A stretch of 64,000 nt of DNA from Proteobacteria bacterium UBA6503 (GTDB lineage Bacteria; Pseudomonadota; Alphaproteobacteria; UBA1280; UBA6503), in contig DJLZ01000001.1 of the NCBI GenBank assembly GCA_002436405.1, positions 930,048 to 994,047 on the forward strand. Reading direction: 5' to 3'. Made by a program: the position numbers and the translations under genes. The notes below the pieces were generated by a model. It worked only from the letters and a program-made list of their open reading frames with translations, was not told the DNA's origin and ran no database searches. This document shows, one piece after another, positions 43,236 through 54,078 of this stretch. Each line of letters starts with the position of its first letter. Positions within the stretch are counted from its first letter, which is position 1.

Positions 43236-46200
43236 ATGCATAATAAAATTCCTCATACTTTACCGATCCTTGTATTTCTGTTTGGGTGTATAGCTTCAAT
43301 TATTTTGTTCAGCCACCTACAGGTTGAACACCATAAAATGACCGAGAAAGTCTTTGCGCAAGAGTCTGAAAAGCGCTTTGGGCAAATCCGTGACGAGGTT
43401 AATATTCACTACAAAATTATCTGGGCGCTTGAGGCTTTGTATAAAGCTTCTGACAACGTAACAAAGTCTGAGTTTAATAGTTTTGTATCCTCACTTGATG
43501 GCGGTGAGAAAATTCACGATGTGCCGTCATCGTTGTTGTCACTTGGGTGGATTGCAGCAGAGGGTAATAAAGATGACGAGGAAGTTTTACGGTTTAAACA
43601 TAAGCAGGCTGAGGCTTTGTCATTCGACCGCGATAAAAAAACCCTCTACATGATGCTTGTGGCCCTAACGCCAGAAAATAGCCGAAAAGCCTCCCTTACT
43701 GCGCCATTTAAGGGCACGCCTCGTGGTGATGATGTGCGCCCCATTACAATTGTGCGTGCTATTTTTAATGCTGATAAGTCACTACGTGGGTATTTGTTCT
43801 CGGTTGTTTCGATGCAAAAGCTGCTTTCTGAAACACAAGGCCTTAATCCGCCAGTCTTTATGAATGCGAACCTTTTGACGGCTGCCCAAGCGCGACCATT
43901 CTATAAAGACCCAACCTTTGAGCCTGCTGGCACAGAGTACATTACTAAAACCCTTGAGATTGATGGGCTACCAATCAAAATTGTGTTCTATGCAAACCCT
44001 GATTGGTTTACGTCGCACATCCCAAATCAAAGCTACTACTGGCTGATGGTGGGCATTTTACTGAGTTTTCTTTTAGCGTTGCTAGCCCACAGTGTACAAA
44101 AGAATAACCGTACCTTGGCCGAAGCACGCCGTAAGGCTGAAGAAGCAAGCCAACTGAAGTCTGAGTTTTTGGCGAATATGAGCCATGAAATCCGTACCCC
44201 GATGAACGGCGTTATGGGTCTGACCGAAATGCTCATGAAAACAAACCTTAGCCCTGAGCAGCGCAAACTTGGGCAAACGGTTATGAACTCAGCCGAAACA
44301 CTGCTTGAGATTATTAACGATATTCTAGACTTTTCAAAAATCGAGGCAGGTGGCCTAAGCCTTGAACCACTCTCGATTGACTTGCTTGAATTGGTTGAAG
44401 ATACAGGCAACCTATTTGCCTCAAAAGCGCAAGAAAAGAACATCGAACTTATCACACGCTTTATCCCTGGGGCCACACGCTTTGTGCTGGCTGACCCTGT
44501 GCGCCTAAAGCAGATTATTAATAACCTTGTTAATAATGCGATTAAGTTTACCAGCCAAGGCCATGTGGCCATTCGGGTCGATGAACTTGAGAGTGCCTCT
44601 GACAGCTCAACGGCTTTTATGAAGTTTTCGGTCATTGATACAGGTGTGGGTATTGCCCCTGACGTGCAAGAAAACATCTTCGTGCGTTTTTCACAGGCTG
44701 ATAACTCAACCACGCGTAAGTTTGGTGGTACAGGTCTAGGCCTTGCTATTTCTCAACAACTTGTTGAGCTTATGGGTGGTGAGATTGGCGTTGATAGTGT
44801 GCTCGGCGAGGGGACAACCTTCTGGTTTACCCTACCTATGCCAGTTGACCAGAAAAAGGCCTACCGCCCTGTTGATCTTGCGCGTTCCCTTAAAGGGCTC
44901 AAGGCCCTTGTCGTCGGCGAGTTTGAGCAAACAACAACCGCCGTCGCTGAACAGCTTGAACAAGTTGATATGATCTGTAAAACAAGCATTTCCGCACAAA
45001 ATGCATCGCAAAGGTTTAATGAGTCTAGCCAAGCGGGCAAGCCTTTTAATATTGTGCTGATTGATGAGAAAATTGGCAAAATGGCAGCCACTGATTTGGC
45101 GCAAGAACTGGCAAATATTAACCGTAGTGATGACGTACGTTTTGTACTGATGCACGACTCACGCCAGCCAGAACTACCCGATGGTTTTGATGCCGCCATT
45201 GCTAAACCTGTAAGTAATAATGAGCTGCTGACCACCCTTGTGCGTGTTTGGCAGCGTCAAGAAAACATCAGCTACGCCATAGAGGGTGAGGCTCCTATAG
45301 TGGCTGAAAGTGACGCACAAAACTATGATGGGCTTAAAGTGCTTGTGGCTGAAGATAACCCCACCAATAAGTTTTTAATTGAAAAAGTGTTACAAAACAT
45401 TGGCTGCGTACCGACCTTTGCTGAAAACGGTGAAAAAGCTGTTCGTGCAGCGGCAGCATTCCCGTTTGATGTTATCTTCCTTGATTGCCAAATGCCGATT
45501 ATGGATGGCTATGAGGCAGCTGAACATCTGATTGAGTTGAAAGAAAATGGGCGCCTTAACCCTTCAACGCCGATTATTGCTCTCACGGCTAACGTGATGG
45601 CTGAGGATGTGGCCCGCTGTAAGGAAGCCGGTATGGATGATCACCTTGCAAAACCTTTTTACGAAGATGATATGCGCCAAATGCTTGCCAAGTGGGTGAA
45701 GCCCCCTGAAGCAAAAGCTAAAGCTAAGGCCTCAGACGGAGAAACTTCACGCCCCAAAACCCTTTTTGGTGCAAGGCTTAAAAGGCCAAGTAAGTTAAAG
45801 CCACACCGCCCTGTGCGTGCACCTGTAAAAGGTGGAACAGCGCCTGATAAAGCCTCAACTGATAAGACGGCGCAGACCCTTGTGGATACGGCACAGCTAG
45901 AGGCTCTGCGTGACACCATTGGCGATGCGTTTGAGCAAGCCCTACAAATCTACTTTGAAAGCCTAGAGGCTTATTTAAAAGAACTACAAGAAGGTTTGGT
46001 TGAGGGTGATATGGAGAAGATTATTCGTCCTGCGCACAATGTACGCTCAATGAGTGCACAGTTTGGGGCTCAGCCACTTTCAAAGCTTGCAGGCCAAGTG
46101 GAATCACAGTCGCTTAAGATTGCAGAATTTATGAAGGCGGATAAGCCAGACCCCCTTGCCACACAAGGGATGAATGACATTAAGGAAAATGGGCAAAAGC

Positions 46201-46256
46201 TATTAACTCTGTACAATGAAACACGTAAGGTTTACGCCAAACTGCCTAAGATGTAA
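43236..46256 (+). CDS. CHASE-like hybrid histidine kinase with two receivers and HPt, in the secretion operon
   Basis: 1006 residues starting two bases after hlyD. Order: membrane helix, CHASE-like periplasmic domain ([20 protein letters not shown], about 30-260), second helix near 270, HisKA ([19 protein letters not shown]), HATPase ([30 protein letters not shown]), a degenerate receiver (LVVGEFEQ in place of the acidic pair), an intact receiver ([27 protein letters not shown]), a basic linker and an HPt with [13 protein letters not shown]. It belongs to the BarA/ArcB-like architecture. Its position at the end of the type I secretion operon suggests that it controls secretion or the secreted protein, perhaps through the double-receiver protein at 34039. 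Confidence 0.87.
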   Translation: MHNKIPHTLPILVFLFGCIASIILFSHLQVEHHKMTEKVFAQESEKRFGQIRDEVNIHYKIIWALEALYKASDNVTKSEFNSFVSSLDGGEKIHDVPSSLLSLGWIAAEGNKDDEEVLRFKHKQAEALSFDRDKKTLYMMLVALTPENSRKASLTAPFKGTPRGDDVRPITIVRAIFNADKSLRGYLFSVVSMQKLLSETQGLNPPVFMNANLLTAAQARPFYKDPTFEPAGTEYITKTLEIDGLPIKIVFYANPDWFTSHIPNQSYYWLMVGILLSFLLALLAHSVQKNNRTLAEARRKAEEASQLKSEFLANMSHEIRTPMNGVMGLTEMLMKTNLSPEQRKLGQTVMNSAETLLEIINDILDFSKIEAGGLSLEPLSIDLLELVEDTGNLFASKAQEKNIELITRFIPGATRFVLADPVRLKQIINNLVNNAIKFTSQGHVAIRVDELESASDSSTAFMKFSVIDTGVGIAPDVQENIFVRFSQADNSTTRKFGGTGLGLAISQQLVELMGGEIGVDSVLGEGTTFWFTLPMPVDQKKAYRPVDLARSLKGLKALVVGEFEQTTTAVAEQLEQVDMICKTSISAQNASQRFNESSQAGKPFNIVLIDEKIGKMAATDLAQELANINRSDDVRFVLMHDSRQPELPDGFDAAIAKPVSNNELLTTLVRVWQRQENISYAIEGEAPIVAESDAQNYDGLKVLVAEDNPTNKFLIEKVLQNIGCVPTFAENGEKAVRAAAAFPFDVIFLDCQMPIMDGYEAAEHLIELKENGRLNPSTPIIALTANVMAEDVARCKEAGMDDHLAKPFYEDDMRQMLAKWVKPPEAKAKAKASDGETSRPKTLFGARLKRPSKLKPHRPVRAPVKGGTAPDKASTDKTAQTLVDTAQLEALRDTIGDAFEQALQIYFESLEAYLKELQEGLVEGDMEKIIRPAHNVRSMSAQFGAQPLSKLAGQVESQSLKIAEFMKADKPDPLATQGMNDIKENGQKLLTLYNETRKVYAKLPKM

Positions 46257-46275
46257 TAGAGCTCAGGCTTAGTTG

Positions 46276-46887
46276 TTATTTGCCAATGCTTTTGAATAGC
46301 AAGTCCATCAAAGCAGGGGCTTTGGCACGCATGTCAAAGGTGTCGTGGTAATCAAGGTATTCCATAATAATACCTTTCATGTAGCAGTTTACAGCTTGGC
46401 ACAAAAGCTCAGGGTCGGCCTCTTTAGAAATAGCGTCTTGTTCTTGGGCTTTTTCAAAGTACTTTGTAAATAGGCCGAGGCTTTCTTTCTTTTCGTCGCA
46501 GTAGCGGGCTTTACACTCTTCTAATTCGCCTGAGTATTCGCACTTACGCAGAAAGATGGTCAAAATTTTGCGCTTTTGCTCATTTTCTTCAAACTCAACA
46601 AGCAATTTTACGCACAGCTCTTTAAGCTGTTGAATAGGGTGGGGGTGGTCAATTTTCATGTCGGCCATAATATGGTCCGACAATGGCTTGTGCAGTTTTT
46701 CGTGCAGGCCGTCAAAAATTTCCATCTTATTTTTGAAGTGCCAATAAATAGCACCACGTGTTACGCCTGCATGGCTCGCAATACCGTTGAGCGTGGTTTT
46801 ACTCACGCCATCCTTATAAAACATGTCAATAGCAGCATTTAGAATGTCTTCACGGGTCTGTTCTGCTTCAGCTTTTGTGCGTCTCAT
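46276..46887 (-). CDS. TetR-family repressor, AcrR/TtgR type
   Basis: 203 residues from the ATG at 46887. The helix-turn-helix is classical for the AcrR/TtgR group: RRTKAEAEQTREDILNAAID, TTLNGIASHAGVTRGAIYWHFKNKMEIF. An upstream in-frame ATG at 46917 lies inside the operator and is unlikely. The C-terminal ligand domain is all-helical (KRKILTIFLRKCEYSGELEE). It is divergent from the RND pump genes with a 24-base operator between, so it is very probably their local repressor, released when drugs or other pump substrates bind. Confidence 0.88.
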   Translation of the reverse strand: MRRTKAEAEQTREDILNAAIDMFYKDGVSKTTLNGIASHAGVTRGAIYWHFKNKMEIFDGLHEKLHKPLSDHIMADMKIDHPHPIQQLKELCVKLLVEFEENEQKRKILTIFLRKCEYSGELEECKARYCDEKKESLGLFTKYFEKAQEQDAISKEADPELLCQAVNCYMKGIIMEYLDYHDTFDMRAKAPALMDLLFKSIGK

Positions 46888-46912
46888 AAAAAATATTTCC
46901 CTTGATATTGCA

Positions 46913-46936
46913 AACATACATGCATATATGTATGTT
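46913..46936. promoter_or_regulatory. AcrR/TtgR-type operator between tetR and the RND pump
   Basis: AACATACAT-GCATAT-ATGTATGTT is an inverted repeat of 9-base arms closely resembling the E. coli acrR and Pseudomonas ttgR operators (TACATACA/TGTATGTA core). It overlaps the promoter region of both divergent transcripts. Confidence 0.75.
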
Positions 46937-47042
46937 ATTAGTATAAGTATTCTGTAACCATTTGTCCAGTGGTTGAGAATATACAGACCTTATTAATAAA
47001 GAAGCCTGTGTGTAAAGGCAAAAATCAAGGGATCACATCACA

Positions 47043-48464
47043 ATGAATAAAACAGTTATCGTCGTTATTCTACTCGTACTTGCGGCGCAAGCAGGCCTTT
47101 ACATGGCATTTTTTGGTAACGACAATGGCGGCGCACAAAACCAACAGCCCCCAGCAATGGCGGTATCGGTTAAGACCCTTAAAAAACAGCCCGTTACATA
47201 CAAATACGAAAGCCCAGGCCGTGTGGTGGCTTACCGTCAGTCACAAGTACGCCCGCAGGTTTCAGGTGTGATTACCAAAAGCTTGTTTGAGCAAGGTACT
47301 CGTGTTGAAAAAGGCCAACAACTTTACCAAATTGATGAAGCCCCATTCCTAGCTGAGCTTAACAGCGCTAAAGCAACCGCAAAGGCTGCAAAGTCTCGCC
47401 TTGATCGTTATAACGAACTTGTGAAAATTAAAGCGGTAAGTCAGCAAGAAACTGATGACGTTATTGTCGAATACGACCAAGCCAAGGCTGCCCTTGAAGT
47501 GGCGCAGGTGAACTTTGATTACACTAAAGTATATGCTCCAATTTCAGGCTACATTGGCCGTACATTGGTCACGGATGGTGCTCTTGTAACATCAAACCAA
47601 GCTGAGCCTATTGCGATTATTACACAGCTTAACCCTGTGTACGTTGATATGCAGCTTTCAGGCGATGATGTTGCACAGTTCCGTATGCACTCAGTCGGGA
47701 TGGAAACCATCCCTGTACGTGTGCGTCTTGGCGGTGAGAAGGGCAGCGAATACCCAATTACAGGTAAACTTAAGTTTTCAGAAGTAACTGTTGATACCAC
47801 AACAGGTGCTGTGGCCATGCGTGCGATTTTTGATAACCCAGAAGGCATCTTGCTGCCGGGTATGTTTGTACGTAGTGTGCTTGAACTTAAATCATCAGAC
47901 GAGCTTTTGGTGCCACAGCGTGCCACAACACGCATGCCTGATGGCAGCCTAGTGGCTTGGATTGTGGACGAATCAAACAAGGCACAAAAACGCGTTCTTG
48001 AAGTTGAGCAGGCCTATAAAGACCAGTGGATTGTTAAAGGCGGCGTTGACGTAGGTGACCGTTTGATTATGGCCGGCTACCAAAAAGTACAGCCTGATAT
48101 GCCAGTGCGCTCAGAACTATGGAACGCGAGCGGCAAAGCTGCACAAAAAGCACCAGCAGAAGCGCCTAAACAGGCAGCTGAAGCCCCTGCACCAGAAGTG
48201 GCAGAAGAAGCAGTTGAAGAAACAATGAACACTGACGTTGTGCCAGTTGATGAACAGCTTGAGGATGAAGCAACTGAAGAGGAAGCCATCGAAGAAGAAG
48301 TCATGGATGAAGATGCTTCAGAAGAAGCCGCCGTTGTTGAAGAAGAAATTAAAACAGAAGACGCCCAAATCATGGACGCACCTGTTGAAGAAATGACCTC
48401 TGAAGACGACTCAGAAGATACAACCGAACTAAATGCAGACCAACCACCTGCGCAAAATAAATAA
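47043..48464 (+). CDS. RND efflux periplasmic adaptor with long acidic C-terminal tail
   Basis: 473 residues. MexA/AcrA family: lipoyl and coiled-coil core (YESPGRVVAYRQSQVRPQVS, YTKVYAPISGYIGRTLVTDG), barrel and membrane-proximal domain (TTGAVAMRAIFDNPEGILLPG, RATTRMPDGSLVAWIVDE). Instead of a lipobox it has an uncleaved N-terminal anchor (TVIVVILLVLAAQAGLYMAF). The usual family ends near residue 375; here about 95 further residues are Glu/Asp/Ala-rich (EDEATEEEAIEEEVMDED) with almost no basic residues. Such a tail is not normal for the family. First gene of the efflux operon, 156 bases from the repressor start. Confidence 0.88.
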   Translation: MNKTVIVVILLVLAAQAGLYMAFFGNDNGGAQNQQPPAMAVSVKTLKKQPVTYKYESPGRVVAYRQSQVRPQVSGVITKSLFEQGTRVEKGQQLYQIDEAPFLAELNSAKATAKAAKSRLDRYNELVKIKAVSQQETDDVIVEYDQAKAALEVAQVNFDYTKVYAPISGYIGRTLVTDGALVTSNQAEPIAIITQLNPVYVDMQLSGDDVAQFRMHSVGMETIPVRVRLGGEKGSEYPITGKLKFSEVTVDTTTGAVAMRAIFDNPEGILLPGMFVRSVLELKSSDELLVPQRATTRMPDGSLVAWIVDESNKAQKRVLEVEQAYKDQWIVKGGVDVGDRLIMAGYQKVQPDMPVRSELWNASGKAAQKAPAEAPKQAAEAPAPEVAEEAVEETMNTDVVPVDEQLEDEATEEEAIEEEVMDEDASEEAAVVEEEIKTEDAQIMDAPVEEMTSEDDSEDTTELNADQPPAQNK

Positions 48465-48485
48465 GATGAATAGGACTGTATTCGT

Positions 48486-51400
48486 ATGGCTAATTTCTTT
48501 ATTGATCGCCCCGTTTTTGCGTGGGTAATCGCCATTATCATTATGTTGGCAGGTGTGCTTTCTATCCGTGAGCTGCCGATTGAGCAATACCCTCAAGTAG
48601 CGCCACCAACTGTTGCGATTAACGCTTCATACCCAGGTGCCTCGGCTGAAACGGTTGAAAATGCCGTAACACAGGTGATTGAACAACGCCTAACAGGTAT
48701 TGATAACCTGCGTTACTTCAACTCAAACAGTTCAGACGGTAGCATGACCATTACGCTAACCTTTGAACCTGAAGCCGACCCAGATATTGCCCAAGTGCAA
48801 ACCCAAAACAAGGTGCAAGGTGCGGTAACGCAGCTCCCTCAAGAGGTGCAGGCACTTGGTGTAACCGTGACCAAGGCGAACGAGACATTTCTACTAGTTG
48901 TAGGCTTTTACGCTGAAGATGGTAGCATTAACGATCGCGAGCTGAGCGATATGCTGGTTTCAAATATTCAAGACCCTATTGCCCGTATTAACGGTGTGGG
49001 TAGTGTGCGTGTGTTTGGTTCGCAGCACGCGATGCGCATTTGGCTAGACCCTGAAAAACTGAACAGCTACAACATGACCCCTCTTGACGTGCGCCAAGCC
49101 GTGGCTGTGCAAAACACCGATATTTCAGCAGGTCAACTTGGTATGAAGCCAGCGGTGGCAGGCCAGCAAATTAACGCGACAGTTAAGGCGCAGTCTCGCC
49201 TTGAAACTGTTGAAGACTTTGAAAATATTGTTCTACGCGTCAATAACGATGGCTCACAGCTTCGTGTAAAAGACGTTGCTAAGGTTGATCTTGGCTCAGA
49301 GTCATACGACCGTATTGCACGCTACAAGCGCTTGCCAGCAACAGGTATTGCGGTAACCCTTGCAACCGGCGCCAACGCCCTTAAAACTGCTGACCTTGTT
49401 AAAGCCCGTGTGGAAGAGCTTAAGTCAAGCATGCCTGAAGGCGTTAAAGTTATTTACCCACTTGATACCACACCGTTTGTTAAGCTTTCGATTGAGTCGG
49501 TTGTACATACGCTAATCGAAGCTGTTGTGCTTGTGTTCTTGGTGATGCTGTTGTTCTTGCAGAACTTGCGCGCAACGCTTATCCCAACTATTGCGGTGCC
49601 TGTGGTACTGCTGGGTACCTTTGCCGTGCTACTGGCCTTTGGCTTTAGTATCAACGTATTGACCATGTTTGCGATGGTATTGGCCATTGGCTTGCTGGTG
49701 GATGATGCCATTGTTGTGGTTGAAAACGTTGAACGTGTGATGAGCGAAGAGGGACTCCCCCCGCGTGAAGCCACACGTAAATCAATGGGCCAAATTACCA
49801 GTGCGCTAGTGGGTATTGCTGTTGTGCTTTCAACAGTGTTTATCCCGATGGCATTCTTTAGTGGTTCTGCTGGTGCGATTTACCGCCAGTTCTCGATTAC
49901 GATTGTTGCTGCGATGGCGCTATCAGTATTGGTGGCGTTGGTGTTGTCACCATCACTTTGCGCCACACTGCTAAAGCACTCTGAAGGTGATCGTCGTGGT
50001 GAAACTGGTTTCTTTGGTTGGTTTAACCGTAACTTTAACCGTGGCCGCGATAAGTACCAAAAAACAGCTACCAACATGGCGAGCCGCTTTAAGCGCTACT
50101 TTGTGATGTACCTTATTTTGGTCGGCGGGATGATGTTCATCTTTACACGCCTACCGGGTGCGTTCTTGCCTGATGAAGACCAAGGCTACATGTTCCTTAT
50201 GCTTAACACACCACCAAGTGCTACGGCCGAACGTACGCTTGAGTCGGCTAAGCAGGTGGAAGACTACTTCCTTGAAACCCACGGCGACGCAATTGATGAC
50301 CTATTTACCGTTGTTGGCTTTAGTTTTGCGGGTAACGCCCAAAACGCCGCTTTTGGCTTTGTTGGCCTAAAAGACTGGGAAGAGCGTGACCTTAAAACCC
50401 AAAGTGTGTTTGCAATTGCAGGCCAAGCAATGGGGGCGCTTTCTCAGCTGAAAGATGCCATGGCATTTGCCTTCTTCCCACCGCCAATTAGCTCGCTTGG
50501 TAATGCCTCTGGTTTTGACTTTCAGCTGGTTGACCGTGGCGGTAATGGGCACGAAGCTTTGATGGCTGCCCGTAACCAGCTATTGGGCATGGCGGCGCAA
50601 AACCCTAAATTACAGGGTGTCCGCCCGAACGGCCTAAGCGATGTGCCACAGTATAAAATTGATATTAACAGCGAACGTGCTGCCGCCATGGGTGTATCAC
50701 TCAGCGATGTGAACAGTACCTTGCAAATTGCTTGGGGTTCTAGCTACGTGAACGACTTTGTTGATAAAGGCCGTATTAAGCGTGTGTACCTTCAAGGTGA
50801 AGCACCATACCGTATGATGCCTGAAGACCTTGACGAATGGTACGTCCGTAACGCTGATGGCGAGATGGTGGCGTTTAATACCTTCTCAACAGGCCGTTGG
50901 ACCTATGGCTCACCGAAGCTTGAGCGCTTTAATGGTACATCGTCTGTGAACATTCAAGGTGCGCCGTCTGCGGGCATTAGCTCGGGTGTTGCTATGGCTG
51001 AGATTGAAGCCATCGCCGCCAAGCTACCTGAAGGGTTTGAAATTGAATGGTCTGGTATTTCATACGAGGAACGCCAAACAGGTTCACAAGCGCCAGCGCT
51101 ATACGCATTGTCAGTGCTGATTGTGTTCTTGTGCCTGGCTGCCCTGTACGAAAGTTGGGCTGTGCCACTGGCAGTAATGCTGGTTGTGCCTCTAGGTATT
51201 TTGGGTGCTGTGATTGCGGCATTCCTTAAAGGCCTACCGAACGACGTTTACCTACAGGTGGCGCTATTGACCACCGTGGGCTTGGCCTCGAAGAACGCCA
51301 TTTTGATTGTGGAATTTGCGAAGGAACTGCGTGAAGAAGGGATGGACCTTCTTGAGGCTGTGGCCTTGGCAGCGCGTCAGCGTTTCCGTCCAATCTTGAT

Positions 51401-51683
51401 GACCTCAATGGCCTTTATGTTGGGTGTAACACCACTTGCCCTATCATCAGGTGCTGGTTCAGCTGCGCAAAATGCGATTGGTATTGCGGTGATGGGTGGT
51501 ATGGCTGCGGCGACGTTCCTTGCGATCTTCTTCGTGCCGATGTTCTACGTGATGGTTGAACGTGTGTTCCACCGTGGCGATTTGAGCAAAAAGGAATTGG
51601 CCTCAACAGCACAGCGTGCCGAAAACCGTGTTGAACATGACGCCGAAAATGACACTAAAGCTCAAGAAGAGGAGCAAAAATAA
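48486..51683 (+). CDS. RND multidrug efflux permease, HAE1 (AcrB/MexB) family
   Basis: 1065 residues, full length. Hallmarks: [40 protein letters not shown], the proton-relay pair in [18 protein letters not shown], the Lys in [16 protein letters not shown], and [17 protein letters not shown] near the end. The porter loops typical of drug pumps are complete (e.g. [18 protein letters not shown]). It exchanges protons for drugs and hydrophobic compounds in a trimer docked to the adaptor and the outer-membrane channel encoded on either side. It starts 21 bases after the adaptor and its stop overlaps the channel start (TAATG). Confidence 0.93.
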   Translation: MANFFIDRPVFAWVIAIIIMLAGVLSIRELPIEQYPQVAPPTVAINASYPGASAETVENAVTQVIEQRLTGIDNLRYFNSNSSDGSMTITLTFEPEADPDIAQVQTQNKVQGAVTQLPQEVQALGVTVTKANETFLLVVGFYAEDGSINDRELSDMLVSNIQDPIARINGVGSVRVFGSQHAMRIWLDPEKLNSYNMTPLDVRQAVAVQNTDISAGQLGMKPAVAGQQINATVKAQSRLETVEDFENIVLRVNNDGSQLRVKDVAKVDLGSESYDRIARYKRLPATGIAVTLATGANALKTADLVKARVEELKSSMPEGVKVIYPLDTTPFVKLSIESVVHTLIEAVVLVFLVMLLFLQNLRATLIPTIAVPVVLLGTFAVLLAFGFSINVLTMFAMVLAIGLLVDDAIVVVENVERVMSEEGLPPREATRKSMGQITSALVGIAVVLSTVFIPMAFFSGSAGAIYRQFSITIVAAMALSVLVALVLSPSLCATLLKHSEGDRRGETGFFGWFNRNFNRGRDKYQKTATNMASRFKRYFVMYLILVGGMMFIFTRLPGAFLPDEDQGYMFLMLNTPPSATAERTLESAKQVEDYFLETHGDAIDDLFTVVGFSFAGNAQNAAFGFVGLKDWEERDLKTQSVFAIAGQAMGALSQLKDAMAFAFFPPPISSLGNASGFDFQLVDRGGNGHEALMAARNQLLGMAAQNPKLQGVRPNGLSDVPQYKIDINSERAAAMGVSLSDVNSTLQIAWGSSYVNDFVDKGRIKRVYLQGEAPYRMMPEDLDEWYVRNADGEMVAFNTFSTGRWTYGSPKLERFNGTSSVNIQGAPSAGISSGVAMAEIEAIAAKLPEGFEIEWSGISYEERQTGSQAPALYALSVLIVFLCLAALYESWAVPLAVMLVVPLGILGAVIAAFLKGLPNDVYLQVALLTTVGLASKNAILIVEFAKELREEGMDLLEAVALAARQRFRPILMTSMAFMLGVTPLALSSGAGSAAQNAIGIAVMGGMAAATFLAIFFVPMFYVMVERVFHRGDLSKKELASTAQRAENRVEHDAENDTKAQEEEQK

Positions 51684-53281
51684 TGTTGCGTAAACCATTA
51701 TTAACAGTCGCGCTGGGCGCCATGCTTGCAAGCTGCACCATGGCCCCGAACTATGAGCGCCCTGACTTTGCTGCCGCACCTGAGTGGAACAGCCCTTCAG
51801 GTTACGAGCTACCAGTGGGTGAGGCTATGGCCACCAAACTTACCTGGCAGGAATTCTTTGCCGATCAACACCTGAAAATGGTGATTGAAACAGCGCTTGA
51901 GAATAACAAAAACCTGCGTGAGTCTGCTTTGAACATTGCCGAAGCCCGTGCCATGTACCGCATTAACCGTGCTGACCTTTTGCCTACGGTAAATGCCAAT
52001 GGTAGCTACACCGCCACTGAAAGTTCAGAGCGCAGTAACTTGTTTGGCTCAGGTACACGAAGCACCGACCTTTACGAGGTTAACCTTGGTGTGGCCAGCT
52101 ACGAGCTTGACTTTTTTGGCCGCCTACGCAGCCAAAGCAATGCTGCCATTAACGACTACCTAGCAACGAAGGAAGCTTACGCTGTTGTGCGTAACGCCCT
52201 GATTGCTGAAACGGCCAATGCTTACCTGCAATACTTGGCTGATAAAAAGCTCCTAGACCTTACCAAGAAAACCCTTGATGCCCAGAAGAACACCTATGAG
52301 CTTCTGCAAAAGAGTTTAGATAGTGGTATCGGTACCGAGCAAGACCTATCACGTGCGGCAACAGCTGTTGAAACTGCACAAGTGAACTACCACCAGTACA
52401 GCCGCTTTGTGGCGCAAGACGAAAACGCCTTGTTCTTGCTGATGGGTGTACCGAATGACCGTTCAATGCTAGGTGACGTTACTCTTGATGATATTGAACT
52501 CCGTGACGACCTTATGGCGAATATCCCGTCAGAGGTTCTATTGCTACGCCCTGATGTGCGCCAAGCCGAGTACGAGCTTAAAGCCCGTAACGCTGAAATT
52601 GGTGCGGCACGTGCGGCGTTCTTCCCAAGTATTACGCTAACGGGTAACTACGGCTTTGCCAGTACGACCTTTGACGGTTTGTTCTCAGATGAAGCCTTTG
52701 GTGCATGGTCATTCATGCCGCAAATTCGTCTGCCTATTTTTGAAGGCGGCCGTAACCGTGCAAACCTTGAAATTGCCAACCTGCGCAAACGCAAAGAAAT
52801 TTTGCAATACGAGGCGGCTATTCAAACCGCATTCCGTGAAGTTTCTGACGAGCTTGCAGCCCGTGCCACCTTGGACCAGCAACTTGCAGCCCAGCGCCGC
52901 CTTGTAAAGGCTGCTGAGCGTGTTTACGACGTTGCCCAAGCTCGATTCAAAGGCGGGGTGGATAGCTTCCTCAGCGTGCTGGATTCGCAGCGTGAGCTTT
53001 ATAGCTTCCAGCAGAATGAAATTGGCACCCAGCGTGAGCAACTTTCAAACCTAGTGACCCTTTACAAGGTGCTTGGTGGCGGTACTGAGCCTGCTGTTTA
53101 CAAAAAGCTTGATGAAGACGACATCGAAGAGCCACTAGAAGAACAAAAGAAATATAAAAAAGTAAAACGTAAGCAGGAAAAGAAAGAAGCGAAGCGTATT
53201 AAAAAGCAGGAAGCTAAGCTTGCGAAAGAACGTGCCAAACAACTTGAAGATGAAACCAAGGCTGTTCAAGAGATTGAATAG
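51683..53281 (+). CDS. Outer-membrane efflux lipoprotein (OprM/NodT family) with lysine-rich tail
   Basis: 532 residues. Lipobox LASC (Cys18) followed by MAPNYERPDF, the OprM/NodT start. Two TolC-type repeats are present (ENNKNLRESALNIAEARAMY, LLRPDVRQAEYELKARNAEI, FKGGVDSFLSVLDSQRELYS). The family normally ends shortly after LVTLYKVLGGG; here about 60 extra residues follow, first acidic (KLDEDDIEEPLEEQ) and then very basic (KKYKKVKRKQEKKEAKRIKK), mostly helical. The basic tail would lie in the periplasm and could contact the acidic tail of the adaptor. Last gene of the pump operon. Confidence 0.88.
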   Translation: MLRKPLLTVALGAMLASCTMAPNYERPDFAAAPEWNSPSGYELPVGEAMATKLTWQEFFADQHLKMVIETALENNKNLRESALNIAEARAMYRINRADLLPTVNANGSYTATESSERSNLFGSGTRSTDLYEVNLGVASYELDFFGRLRSQSNAAINDYLATKEAYAVVRNALIAETANAYLQYLADKKLLDLTKKTLDAQKNTYELLQKSLDSGIGTEQDLSRAATAVETAQVNYHQYSRFVAQDENALFLLMGVPNDRSMLGDVTLDDIELRDDLMANIPSEVLLLRPDVRQAEYELKARNAEIGAARAAFFPSITLTGNYGFASTTFDGLFSDEAFGAWSFMPQIRLPIFEGGRNRANLEIANLRKRKEILQYEAAIQTAFREVSDELAARATLDQQLAAQRRLVKAAERVYDVAQARFKGGVDSFLSVLDSQRELYSFQQNEIGTQREQLSNLVTLYKVLGGGTEPAVYKKLDEDDIEEPLEEQKKYKKVKRKQEKKEAKRIKKQEAKLAKERAKQLEDETKAVQEIE

Positions 53282-53363
53282 TTCAGAGAGTTAATACCCA
53301 GAGAGGTAGCACGTTTACACAAGGTTGCGCCTGAGGCACCCCCCATCATCTCAGGCCAGCAAG

Positions 53364-53395
53364 GCCCCGCCAGCAATGGCGGGGTCTATTTTTTA
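53364..53395 (+). terminator. Terminator of the RND efflux operon
   Basis: CCCCGCC-AGCAAT-GGCGGGG followed by TCTATTTTTTAT, about 80 bases past the stop of the outer-membrane channel gene. Confidence 0.85.
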
Positions 53396-53400
53396 TCCTG

Positions 53401-53442
53401 CCCTAATTAGTTGGCCCTAATTAGTTGGCCATATTTAGTTAG
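53401..53442. repeat. 14-bp tandem repeat, three copies
   Basis: Two perfect copies of CCCTAATTAGTTGG (53401-53428) and one degenerate copy (53429-53442). The third copy overlaps the stop and last codons of the convergent exoD-like gene, so the array looks like a local duplication of its 3' end. Confidence 0.85.
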
Positions 53443-54001
53443 TAAGGTATTGCAGCATAAAAATGCCCCAAATGTGTAGGGCAAAGATGCCGTAGCCACC
53501 TAGCACAAAAAGGCCATCCTTTTGCAAGATGCCAAGAGCCACAAAGATAATCCCGATGGAGCCTGGAATATTGGCAAACGGGATAGGTAGCAAAATAATA
53601 AAGGCCATTGCCGTTAGGCTAATACCGGTCAGAATACGGTTTTCAAGCGTCAAAACTTTATGCCAACGGCTGTTTGACCAGTCTTCAAACTTCATAATAT
53701 ACGGGGTGAGGCGTTCAATGTATTTGCGCCATTTGATGCATGAATGCTCTTTATACAAAAACTTGTAGTCTTTTTGGCTGATATCAATTTTGAATAAATA
53801 CAACCCCGACAACACAAAAAGCGGGAGGCCCATCACGATGGAATTCATCGGCAGCGGCGATAGGATAATGTTAAAAACCGAGAGGAAAATGAGCACCACA
53901 AGAAGCGAGTTTTCACCCGTGATGGTCAGCAGGTCTTTAAGCGTAATGGTGTCATTATGCTTAACGTGCTTTTCAATCTGTTGGGCGTAGGTATAGAGCA
54001 T
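53435..54001 (-). CDS. ExoD-family membrane protein
   Basis: 188 residues with four or five membrane helices. The family pattern is seen in the second half: LPIPFANIPGSIGIIFVALG followed by ILQKDGLFVLGGYG, and in the first half ENSLLVVLIFLSVFNIILSP. ExoD was first linked to exopolysaccharide production and alkaline tolerance in rhizobia; its biochemical role is unknown. It is encoded alone, convergent with the efflux operon, and its 3' end coincides with a 14-bp tandem repeat. Confidence 0.82.
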   Translation of the reverse strand: MLYTYAQQIEKHVKHNDTITLKDLLTITGENSLLVVLIFLSVFNIILSPLPMNSIVMGLPLFVLSGLYLFKIDISQKDYKFLYKEHSCIKWRKYIERLTPYIMKFEDWSNSRWHKVLTLENRILTGISLTAMAFIILLPIPFANIPGSIGIIFVALGILQKDGLFVLGGYGIFALHIWGIFMLQYLTN

Positions 54002-54078
54002 GGGCTATGTTTGGCTATTCGCTTTATGGTTGTTACTCACCATATACCAACCGCCATGCATAAAACACTCAAAAAAGC

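Noticed and set aside
47549..48541. Minus-strand frames opposite the RND adaptor, including a Ser-rich frame at 48077-48541.
   Set aside because: The Ser-rich translation is the antisense of the Glu-rich tail; no ribosome site and no domain.
51683..53281. The RND channel as the dedicated outer-membrane partner of the type I secretion locus.
   Set aside because: It belongs to the TetR-controlled efflux operon by overlap and distance. Sharing with the exporter is possible, but nothing in the sequence shows it.
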